64,000 nucleotides of DNA, taken from positions 14,136,001-14,200,000 of the forward strand of contig OZ059895.1 in the NCBI GenBank assembly GCA_964057225.1, given 5' to 3'. The stretch is from Auanema rhodensis. Its lineage: Eukaryota; Nematoda; Chromadorea; Rhabditida; Rhabditidae. The notes under the pieces are model-generated. The model saw only the letters and a list, made by a program, of their open reading frames with translations. It was not told the DNA's origin and ran no database searches. Made by a program: the position numbers and the translations under genes. Positions within the stretch are counted from its first letter, which is position 1. Every line of letters begins with the position of its first letter. Below, piece by piece: positions 27,415 through 36,598 of the stretch.

Positions 27415-28096
27415 TTAAATTTTGTTAAAGCTCTCTCTATCTGGGGAGATATACTGTTGTATTTCCTTATTAGTTGCTGATATACTTGAATCTGGAACTC
27501 CTGTTTTTATAAAATTTATGAAGTATTTCCCATATAACTTAGATAATACTTGTTCGTTTTCATCTTTTTCAAATGGATGTGTTTCCAATAAATAATATAA
27601 ATCATGTATATCTTCAGCATGACGAGGATTTTCATAAGAATATAGATAAACCTAATAAGCATAAAATGAATTTAAAACTTTAAACTTTTTATACATTTCT
27701 TCCAGCCTTTCTCATACTTTGAGCAACTTTATGTGCTCCAAAAAATACAGTTTGGGATATATGGCTATGATTAAACTCTGAATAGTAATATTATTCAACG
27801 AAAAAAATCTTTTATTTGACTTACTGAACTTTTCAGCTAAAAGATTTTGATCAAAATCTTTTATATATTTCTTCATTAATTCTATTGGATTATGAAATCT
27901 ATAATTACTATATTTAGAATTTTGTATTTGCCATGGACCATCATCAGTTATTTCAAAACGAACAGAACCGATCAACAGAGGTCTTTCCTAAATAAATTTT
28001 TTTAATTCGAAAAATTAAAAGATTTCAACATACAATTGGAGATTTTTCATAAAAATCTTGTATCAGCATCAAATAAAGGTGGAAGTAATCATATTC
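27415..28096 (-). pseudogene. 5'-truncated type-B carboxylesterase gene, C-terminal exons
   Basis: On the minus strand, exons 28034-28096 (partial), 27825-27987, 27695-27777 and 27415-27651 splice through introns of 46, 47 and 43 nt. From the second of these exons on, the frame is open to the stop. Diagnostic pieces are ERPLLIGSVRFE (the P.LIG segment), AHKVAQSMRKAGRNVYLYSY (the A....+.G..VYLY..d segment), RHAEDIHDLYYLL (the catalytic-His region, normally H..dl.yvF) and YFINFIKTGVP (the YF.NFIKTG.P motif). All come from the C-terminal third of carboxylesterases; the nucleophile Ser region is absent because the second SL1 array begins at about 28097. In the most 5' piece, LFDADTRF and YEKSPI lie in different frames, separated by a one-base shift in a T run near 28050. 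Truncation plus frameshift argue for a pseudogene. Enzyme class is clear, substrate unknown. Confidence 0.75.
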
Positions 28097-28100
28097 TATT

Positions 28101-28195
28101 ATTACCCAAGTTTGAGGTACTTTCCTGATTCAACCAGAAGCATTCTGTGTTCGAATTAAATTTTGGAACGCTCTCCACTGGAGAGCAACATGAAT
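28101..28195 (+). ncRNA. SL1 RNA copy lacking the leader 5' end
   Basis: Homology starts at ATTACCCAAG, about leader nucleotide 7. The first six leader bases and the whole upstream region are replaced by carboxylesterase sequence. Donor, Sm site and terminal stem are present, but without its promoter the copy is probably dead. Confidence 0.8.
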
Positions 28196-28435
28196 CGAAA
28201 ATCATTGGAAGAATCAAGTTCTTTGGAATTTTAAAATTGAAAAATCAACGAAGATGATAATCATTCTGGGAATTGTAGTTGAGATGAGCCAAGTTCAGAT
28301 GTAGCCTCCACGTGTGCATGACCCATGGTGTCTAGTCAAGAGAGACGGTCTTTATCATGTTGGGGGGAGAGATACAACACGTCTATGTGATACGACACTT
28401 GCATTGATGCCACTGGGAGGTGACACTGCTTCGTC

Positions 28436-30583
28436 GGTTTAATTACCCAAGTTTGAGGTACTTTCCTGATTCAACCAGAAACATTCTGTGTTCGAATTAA
28501 ATTTTGGAACGTTCTCCACTGGAGAGCAACATGAATCGAAAATCATTGGATGAATCAAGTTCTTTGGAATTTTAAAATTGAAAAATCAACGAAGATGATA
28601 ATCATTCTGGGAATTATAGTTGAGATGAGCCAAGTTCAGATGTAGCCTACACGTGTGTATGACCCATGGTGTCAAGTCAAGAGAGACGGTCTATACCATG
28701 TTGGGGGGAGAGACACAACACGTCTATGTGATACGACACTTGCATTGATGCCACTGGGAGGTGACACTGCTTCGTCGGTTTAATTACCCAAGTTTGAGGT
28801 ACTTTCCTGATTCAACCAGAAACATTCTGTGTTCGAATTAAATTTTGGAACGCTCTCCACTGGAGAGCAACATGAATCGAAAATCATTGGAAGAATCAAG
28901 TTCTTTGGAATTTTAAAATTGAAAAATCAACGAAGATGATAATCATTCTGGGAATTATAGTTGAGATGAGCCAAGTTCAGATGTAGCCTACACGTGTGTA
29001 TGACCCATGGTGTCAAGTCAAGAGAGACGGTCTATACCATGTTGGGGGGAGAGACACAACACGTCTATGTGATACGACACTTGCATTGATGCCACTGGGA
29101 GGTGACACTGCTTCGTCGGTTTAATTACCCAAGTTTGAGGTACTTTCCTGATTCAACCAGAAACATTCTGTGTTCGAATTAAATTTTGGAACGCTCTCCA
29201 CTGGAGAGCAACATGAATCGAAAATCATTGGAAGAATCAAGTTCTTTGGAATTTTAAAATTGAAAAATCAACGAAGATGATAATCATTCTGGGAATTATA
29301 GTTGAGATGAGCCAAGTTCAGATGTAGCCTACACGTGTGTATGACCCATGGTGTCAAGTCAAGAGAGACGGTCTATACCATGTTGGGGGGAGAGACACAA
29401 CACGTCTATGTGATACGACACTTGCATTGATGCCACTGGGAGGTGACACTGCTTCGTCGGTTTAATTACCCAAGTTTGAGGTACTTTCCTGATTCAACCA
29501 GAAACATTCTGTGTTCGAATTAAATTTTGGAACGCTCTCCACTGGAGAGCAACATGAATCGAAAATCATTGGATGAATCAAGTTCTTTGGAATTTTAAAA
29601 TTGAAAAATCAACGAAGATGATAATCATTCTGGGAATTATAGTTGAGATGAGCCAAGTTCAGATGTAGCCTACACGTGTGTATGACCCATGGTGTCAAGT
29701 CAAGAGAGACGGTCTATACCATGTTGGGGGGAGAGACACAACACGTCTATGTGATACGACACTTGCATTGATGCCACTGGGAGGTGACACTGCTTCGTCG
29801 GTTTAATTACCCAAGTTTGAGGTACTTTCCTGATTCAACCAGAAACATTCTGTGTTCGAATTAAATTTTGGAACGCTCTCCACTGGAGAGCAACATGAAT
29901 CGAAAATCATTGGATGAATCAAGTTCTTTGGAATTTTAAAATTGAAAAATCAACGAAGATGATAATCATTCTGGGAATTATAGTTGAGATGAGCCAAGTT
30001 CAGATGTAGCCTACACGTGTGTATGACCCATGGTGTCAAGTCAAGAGAGACGGTCTATACCATGTTGGGGGGAGAGACACAACACGTCTATGTGATACGA
30101 CACTTGCATTGATGCCACTGGGAGGTGACACTGCTTCGTCGGTTTAATTACCCAAGTTTGAGGTACTTTCCTGATTCAACCAGAAACATTCTGTGTTCGA
30201 ATTAAATTTTGGAACGCTCTCCACTGGAGAGCAACATGAATCGAAAATCATTGGAAGAATCAAGTTCTTTGGAATTTTAAAATTGAAAAATCAATGAGGA
30301 TGATAATCATTTCGGGAATTATAGTTGAGATGAGCCAAGTTCAGATGTAGCCTCCACGTGTGTATGACCCATGGTATCTACTCAAGAGAGACGGTCTTTA
30401 TCATGTTGGGGGGAGAGATACAACACGTCTATGTGATACGACACGTGCATTGATGCCACTGGGAGGTGACACTGCTTCATCGGTTTAATTACCCAAGTTT
30501 GAGGTACTTTCCTGATTCAACCAGAAACATTCTGTGTTCGAATTAAATTTTGGAACGCTCTCCACTGGAGAGCAACATGAATC
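28436..30583 (+). ncRNA. Seven intact SL1 RNA genes of the second block
   Basis: Each of the seven copies has the standard leader, GT donor, hairpin, Sm site and terminal stem, and a complete upstream block. No leader variants were seen among them. Confidence 0.9.
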
Positions 30584-30776
30584 GAAAATCATTAGATGAA
30601 TCAAGTTCTTTGGATTTTTAAAAATGAAAAATCAACGAAGATGATAATCATTCTGGGAATTATAGTTGAGATGAGCCAAGTTTAGATGTAGCCTACACGT
30701 GTGTATGACCCATGGTGTCAAGTCAAGAGAGACGGTCTATACCATGTTGGGGGGAGAGACACAACACGTCTATGTG

Positions 30777-31184
30777 TTTTAAGATGTTGTTTATCATTGT
30801 TGTAAGTGATTGTAGAGATATTCTACAATTTGTTATTCTATTCAAATTCAAAAATGGTGCCTCTGCAGAATGTTCATTTTTGATGCTTGAGAATCTCGAA
30901 GAAGAGTATGGTTGTATTCAAGCCGTTACAAAAGTTGTTCAGAAATGAATGTTGCTTCCTTTTTGGTTTCAAATTGTATGAAAATTATAAATATTTTCAG
31001 AAATCTATCTGTTAAACTTTGTAGATATGATTTGAATTTCCTGGTTAATTCTAAAAATCAAATTTTGTTGTCTTTTATGAACATTTTTGTTGTTTTTTCG
31101 ACACATTTGCTCAAGATTGTTTTGATTATTGTCATTTTACTGAATATCTTTATGATATTTATGATGCAACATTGAAGAATTTAC
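30777..31184 (+). other. Unidentified coding-like segment next to the array
   Basis: Immediately after the array edge a + strand frame runs to a TGA at 30946. Its last ~35 codons (30842-30945) look protein-like, with FKFKNGASAECSF and then ENLEEEYGCIQAVTKVV. I do not recognise a family. The ATG that opens the frame lies inside the SL1 spacer, so it is not a real start; this may be another gene remnant cut by the array. The rest of the segment is AT-rich with no clear frame. Confidence 0.25.
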
Positions 31185-31416
31185 TTATAATTTTAAACAA
31201 TCTTTATTGATTCTAATATGAATATATTCAAATGATTCCAAAATTGAATATGGAAATAGTTCTGATGGTATATAGCCATACATAGGTTGGTAGCTGAATG
31301 AGCAAAGCAACAAGTCTTCTCTGAGTTCAATCGATGTACATATTTTGCCATTAACTTTGTCTTTGGGAAAGAACTCAAGCCACTCTCGGATAGTCCTCGG
31401 CGTCCAAACATATTTG
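31185..31416 (-). pseudogene. Unidentified coding-like segment, possible gene remnant
   Basis: A minus-strand frame without a usable ATG is open for about 77 codons and ends at the stop in 31185-31187. It begins LKYVWTPRTIREWLEFF and includes SIELREDLLLCSFSYQPMYG and SELFPYSILESFEYIHIR. The mix of charged, aromatic and Pro residues is more protein-like than the other frames, one of which gives a 72-residue ATG-initiated frame on the same strand. There is no obvious splice acceptor just upstream, where a TGA closes the frame. It lies just 3' of the Srh/Sri-like gene on the same strand. No function can be given. Confidence 0.3.
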
Positions 31417-31477
31417 AGTCAAATTTGCATCATTCAGAATATAGAAGTAATGTGATTTCTAAATGATTTTGTAATAA

Positions 31478-32652
31478 TTATGAATTATCAAATTTCAAAC
31501 AATTTGAAAAACTTTGTTGTGCCCAAACTTTGTGGACTACTCCAAATATAACTCGTCGATATTCCTTGTGTCCCAACAGTATTGTTATGATGTTAGCTGT
31601 ACCATGGCTAGAATATGCTAGCAATCCAATAATTCCAATAACTCTTGAATTAATAAGAAAAACGGATACGAGAGGCGCAGGCATTAATAAGATTGGAATA
31701 GTAATCTGAAGATATGTATCTATATGTAATGAAGATGACAATCTAGACAACTTGAATAATGAGTGTCCATAGAAAAGTTTGTTGAAGTTTTCGAGTTCGT
31801 GCTGATAAGTTAGAGGTTGATGAGTATAGAGTATGTAAGCAGACAGCAAATATAATCGTCCATAATATGAGAAGAGCACATACGCCTATCATATAACTAA
31901 CAGCCAGAAATATTTTTTGATTATTTGGTATTATAATAACATCATTATTCATAAGTAAAGGACCATAATTATGTTGACATATGTTATTTTCCTAGAAATA
32001 CTATATGAAATAAAGTTTATATATGATATAATAAACTTGTAATTGAATATAAATAATTTGAAAATCACTTGATGTGGTCATAAACATAAAAGTACAAACG
32101 AATATCCAAAGACAATGTGCAAATGCTACTATCATATAATGACCAATTTTATTGAAATATAATGGATGTGAATATGTGATAATAGCTCTGGCTCGAAATA
32201 TTACCATATGCATGTATACACCAACGATTTCTACAATCAGACTTGGCAACATAAGAGCAAGTTTGAGCATATTTCATATACCTGTAGATAAGAATGCTCC
32301 TATATATACGAAATAAGCAATAGGAATACGTAATGTAGATGTAATGCCTGTTTGACGCATTCCACTTATAGCTGGATGTATATCTACAGATAAGCAAACA
32401 CCAATAACAAAATCTTGGAGTAGAAAACTTTAAAAAATTATGATTATAAGGATTTGAAAAGGAATAATTAGCATAATAAACTAACCATATAAGATGATAA
32501 ATCAATAAATTTTTGTAAGAAGAAAATAAAGATGGTGAATAATAAATTATAATATATACTGATAATACAAATAATAGTAAGTTTATGGAAAATATTAAAT
32601 ATTGTAAAAACAGATAAAAGCTACCATTTTCCATTTCCAATGATATACACAT
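31478..32652 (-). CDS. Srh/Sri-like seven-transmembrane chemoreceptor
   Basis: Five exons on the minus strand: 32486-32652, 32282-32427, 32037-32230, 31752-31991, 31478-31705. Introns are 58, 51, 45 and 46 nt and all phases agree, giving 324 residues. TM1 at about 15-37 is followed by SPSLFSSYKNLL and then DFVIGVCLSVDIHPAISG, matching the SP.....YK.....Q......D.......P....G pattern of Srh/Sri receptors. FRARAII ends TM3, ARTRKLQQTFLWTLIIQ matches the T...Q..l...L..Q..IP segment, and SSHGTANIITILLGHKEYR is the C-terminal H......N.......YR motif. The second intron (32231-32281) is needed: reading through it gives an in-frame TGA and a TM3 region 17 residues too long. Its acceptor (gattgtag) is weak, so a pseudogene with one nonsense codon is possible. 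ATG codons 1 and 7 are both possible starts. Confidence 0.82.
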
Positions 32653-33451
32653 AATTAGTTTAAAAAAAAATATAAAATATTGAACGAAAATTTAAAATAA
32701 GCCAAAATATTTTCTTTTTTTAAATTAAAATCTCAAATATTACAGATTTCACACATTTCTTCCGTGTGTATTCTTTTGACGACAATTTAATTTTTATGCT
32801 AATATGCTAACGTGAAATAAATTTTTGTTTTTTGATTTTGCTTCAATTACAATTTACAAACAAAAAAGATTTTTGAAATTATAACATACAATGTATTCAT
32901 CAAATATTTTTTTTTATTTCAAATATCAAATCATTAATAGTTGCAACATTAAAACTTTATTTTGCATAATTTAAAAACATAATAAGAATATTGATCCGAA
33001 CTTTATCTAATTTTCATGAATTACATCAGAATGAGATCCATTGGATTTCAAAATTAAAATCATCAGATTCATAAATGCAATAGTGATAGCAAACATGTTT
33101 ATAGTTATTCAACTGATAAACAAAAATATTAAAAAAACAAAAAAAATTATTCTATTAATTCTCAAAAATGGAAATTTTAATATTTCTTTTGTGTTTTTTG
33201 GATAAAAGAATAACAACAACAGTGTATGCACTTATGTATGTTAGTATTTCTTGTATTTAACGAATATTGGTTATCGTTATCGATAAACATATCACATCTC
33301 TAATTTGAATTTCATATCAAAAATAATATTTTAGATATTGGTTAGAGAGCAGAATAGAAATCCACAATAAGATGCTCATTTTGATTTTAAAACAATTTGA
33401 AATTAAAAGTTCCCATGTTTATATTTAAAAATGGGAAAATAAAGATTTGTC
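32653..33451. other. AT-rich intergenic DNA
   Basis: No coding-like frame or RNA gene seen. It probably holds the upstream region of the Srh/Sri-like gene. Confidence 0.5.
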
Positions 33452-33761
33452 TCTGGTATTGTTTCGCCCACCCCCCCCTCCTAATAATCAGAGAGTTAAC
33501 ATTAGAGCGCGCTTATAACATTTTGGGCACACAATAGCTTTGCATAAACCAGCGGGAGTGCTCTATCCCAGATCCGGTGGGTCTGGGGGGTATCCCCCCC
33601 CAGATAGAGAGAGCTTCAACAAAATTTTAAAGTATTAAATGTATCAGAGAGAGCACTCCCACTCGCAAAGATGAGACTCTGTATTTTCAGGTAAAAAACC
33701 CATGCGCTCTAATGTTAACTCTCTGATTATTAGGGGGGGGGGTGGGCGAAACGATACCAGC
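33452..33761. mobile_element. Fold-back (long inverted repeat) element
   Basis: Arm 1 at 33452-33510 (tctggtattgtttcgccc ... cattagagcgc) is the near-perfect reverse complement of arm 2 at 33704-33761 (gcgctctaatgtt ... cgaaacgatacca), about 57 bp each, including C/G homopolymer runs. A second pair lies inside: cgggagtgctct at 33553-33564 with agagcactccc at 33649-33660. A small hairpin (tggggggta/tatccccccc) occupies the centre near 33584-33601. The whole ~310 bp could fold into one long stem. The ORFs across it are by-products of the palindrome. No transposase is encoded, so it would be a non-autonomous fold-back or MITE-like element. I cannot see a clear target-site duplication. Confidence 0.65.
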
Positions 33762-33776
33762 CCCAAAGATTTTAAC

Positions 33777-33895
33777 CTAGCACTACCACTGTCTAGTAAA
33801 GAGAGGCAATCTCTATGTGGGTTAGAGACAGACATAGCACCCCAATGGGATACGGCGCTATTATTGACAGCACTGGGAGGTGACAATGCTTCATC
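33777..33895 (+). promoter_or_regulatory. Diverged upstream region of the solitary SL1 gene
   Basis: The sequence from about 33777 is a diverged homologue of the array spacer: gtctagtaaagagag, gttagagacag and gatacggcgc align with the standard gtctagtcaagagag, gggagagacac and gatacgacac. Identity becomes nearly complete only in the last 25 bp (cactgggaggtgac at 33871-33884, then aatgcttcatc up to the leader). This contrast points to the proximal block as the functional promoter core, perhaps the proximal sequence element bound by SNAPc in snRNA-type genes; that assignment is inference. Confidence 0.55.
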
Positions 33896-33997
33896 GGTTT
33901 AATTACCCAAGTTTGAGGTACTTTCCTGATTCAACCAGAAACATTCTGTGTTCGAATTAAATTTTGGAACGCTCTCCACTGGAGAGCAACATGAATC
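33896..33997 (+). ncRNA. Solitary SL1 RNA gene
   Basis: Complete and unmutated leader, GT donor, hairpin, Sm site and terminal stem, outside either array. Homology to the unit continues to about 34038 (ttctttggatttttaaaat) and then stops. It could be a relic of array spread or an ancestral-type copy. Confidence 0.9.
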
Positions 33998-34038
33998 GAA
34001 AATCATTAGATGAATCAAGTTCTTTGGATTTTTAAAAT

Positions 34039-35094
34039 AAAAATTTAGCGCGTAATGAGGAAGATGTTCATTTTAAAGTTTCGGTTTAAGATGAGCGGTT
34101 GTATACAGGATGTATCGAGTTGTTGTTTACAAATTTAAATTTTGAATTTTTCAGTGTCATTGGATTTATTTGGATATTAATGTATTTTTGACTTGTAATT
34201 GGGTAAAAGACAAATTTTATTGTTTTTGAAAAGCAGATATTCTCTATTATAAACATATTTACTAACAACTTGAGCATGAGACGAATTCAAAGCTGATAAA
34301 GAAATATATGTATGTTTCCCGATACTTTTTAGTATTTTTCGGTTTAACATTTGAAAAAGTGTATTTTACTTATTGAAAATCAAATTTTAGCATATTAAGT
34401 GACGTCAAAGGAGCAATGTATCCAGAATAAATATCTTAGGACAAGGTTCTCTTTTGCTCTCTTACTTACTCATTGCCTCTCTCTTCTCCTCTGTTTTATT
34501 GGACTAAAAGTCATCTATTAGACTGTTTCGTGATGTAATTTGAAGAAAATGTAATGAAGCATAATCCGCATTACTCAGGAAATTACCATTTCCATACTTA
34601 ACTATAAGTTTAAAGGATTAAATATATGGTATATGGTATATGGTTAACGGAAACTATGTCATCAACGTAATTCTAATTTCATTTTAGTATATGAAATGAA
34701 TTTTTTTTTCTTTCAATCTCTTAACTATAATTTTTTCTTTGACGTTTGTTTTCTCATGCATTTTCTGCTCGGAAATGTCCAAAACATAAAGTGGATATAG
34801 TTATCTTGATTAAGAATAGAATACATACATATACATGGAAATAATAGCTGATTCCATTGATTCGCTGCCCTCCCCCCTGTCTCTCCCATTGAAAAATTCA
34901 TAATTTTATGCTAATTTTACAAAATTATTTAAAAAAAGATATTAAAGTTTAATAATTAAAATAAAACATAAAAATATAAATATAAATCTCAAAATTTTAC
35001 ATCTGAAAAAACTGTTTGTTTCTCCTATGTGCAACACCCCTCTTCATCATTTTCATGAAAGAATTTCTGTCTGGAAACCTTCAGAAGAAGGTAT
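34039..35094. other. Intergenic DNA, nothing assigned
   Basis: AT-rich. A minus-strand frame of 63 codons at 34086-34277 has no recognisable features and is not called. Confidence 0.4.
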
Positions 35095-35660
35095 TTTGTG
35101 TACCCAGATTCTACTCCATCAAACAGAACTAGTTAGAAACGGTTCTAGCCACTTCAAAACCGGCGAGGTCGATCTTGAAGATCGTTTGAACCCAAAGCTG
35201 CGGTAAAATTCAGACCAAACGGTACTTCCGTCCGTGTTCTGGAACAGAAATGGAGTTCTCTTCTATTAGATCTTACCTTAACGGTAAAACCATAGATAGA
35301 AAACTTTATTCTGAGAAACTCGCGAAGCTCAGCTTAGTTATTGAGCTCAGCAACAGAAGTATAGCGTTGTTGCATGACAACACTGGCCCTCACTGCAAAG
35401 GCACAGGAATTCTGGAGCTAGGATGGATCGTTCTCAGAGATATCTCTTAATCTTCAGATCTAGTTCTAACAGATTCTTCTGTATAGGTCGATAGAGCATA
35501 ATGTGAAAACTGAAAATTTTGAAAATTTAGAGGAACTTGAAAAATTGGTAAATTTTTTTTTGCTTCCAAAACTGAACATTATTTAAGAAAAAATAAAGAA
35601 ATCTAGAAAAACCTAGAAAAACAGATAGATGAAAATGATTAAGAAGATATGAAAACACTA
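35095..35660 (+). pseudogene. Decayed mariner (Tc1/mariner superfamily) transposase
   Basis: Transposase pieces occur in the right order but in shifted frames with stops. HFKTGEVDLEDR near 35150-35185 matches the FRSGDFDLED region of the mariner DNA-binding domain. The frame from 35250 includes NGKTIDRKLYSEKLAKL (mariner: ppGqTIna..Y..QL..l) and then ALLHDNTGPH near 35370-35400, the LLHDNARPH block around the second catalytic Asp, followed by LELGWIVL. A third frame from about 35482 reads YRSIEHNVKTENFENLEEL and FFASKTEHYLRKN, the FRSlqhfL...F.s.eev...FASK...F...G end. The middle of the gene is missing, including the first catalytic Asp region. It cannot be functional. I did not find clear terminal inverted repeats. 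Confidence 0.8.
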
Positions 35661-36363
35661 AAAATAATAAAAAATATTCTTTAAATATGTTTTTTTTTTG
35701 ATTATTTTTTGGTGTTTGATGGGGTGTTGGGGGTTGGGGGCATCAAATCAACGCAGTCATCTAATATATTAGTTTGTATTAACTATATATTTATAGTATT
35801 CTTCTTCATATATGTATATGTAACTGTATTTGGTACTTATTGTCTTTTTATCTTCCAATTCATCGTCATGATTCATAAATTAAGTTGAAAAATTTTTTTA
35901 GCTTGAAACAATTGAAAAAATAATAATTTTAAATTAAAAAAATGTTTCTTTTAATCAATCATCAAATATTTTTTTGAATATTTAACAGCTTTCTTCATTT
36001 TTTTTTTGTTGAGAAAAAAAAATAGTTTTATTTCAACTTAACTTAAAATTTTTCTTTTCAAATAATTGAAATTGAAATTAACTGACTTTAGTAAAGATCA
36101 ATGTTCTTCTGCTTCTTCTTCTACGTACATATATGTCGTCATCATCTTCTTCTTCCTTTTAAGGAAATTCCTTATAAGCCTTTAAAAGCTAAAAATAACT
36201 ATTTTCTTATTGAAAAAAAGAATTAAATGACGATTTTTTTGTTCTGAAATTCAATAGGATATATTTATTTCATTTTTAGCTTAAAAACCCTTAAATAGAC
36301 TTCTATATACACATCCAATTATCTTTTTCGTATGATTTTCAAATACTAAAAATTTGTTTTTTT

Positions 36364-36398
<35 letters not shown>

Positions 36399-36561
36399 AA
36401 TATATATATATATTCTCATTCTCTATGTATACATACATACAAGATACATACATATATGATGTGTCACCCTCATCTCAAACTAGTTGCAACCCACACATAA
36501 ACTTTAATTTTAAATTAATTTATTGTTTCAAATATTTTATATCAAAAAAAAAATTACGTCG

Positions 36562-36598
<37 letters not shown>

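Larger units (their letters stand above)
28097..30776 (+). repeat. SL1 RNA gene tandem array, second block (8 units)
   Basis: Same unit and orientation as the main block. Seven complete leaders start at 28436, 28777, 29118, 29459, 29800, 30141 and 30482, preceded by one truncated copy at the left edge. Units here share their own variants, such as ggaattttaaaattg where the main block has ggatttttaaaa, so the block has been homogenised separately. It ends inside a spacer, in the ACACGTCTATGTG segment, where unrelated sequence begins. The unit from 28436 has GTTCTCC in the terminal stem (T near 28512), giving a G-U wobble with the intact right arm. Confidence 0.95.

Noticed and set aside
1-30776. 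CRISPR array or ordinary non-coding satellite
   Set aside because: There are no short repeats with unique spacers; the whole 340-bp unit repeats, and it contains a structured SL1 RNA gene.
30712-30948. A 78-codon protein starting inside the second array
   Set aside because: Its ATG and first codons are SL1 spacer sequence, so the start is not real; only the downstream part is kept as an unidentified segment.
33644-33902. Overlapping ORFs on both strands (80 and 66 codons)
   Set aside because: They arise from the fold-back element's inverted arms and the start of the solitary SL1 gene; composition is not protein-like.
34086-34277. A 63-codon minus-strand ORF
   Set aside because: No motif, AT-driven composition (Asn, Ile, Lys), and no exon partners.
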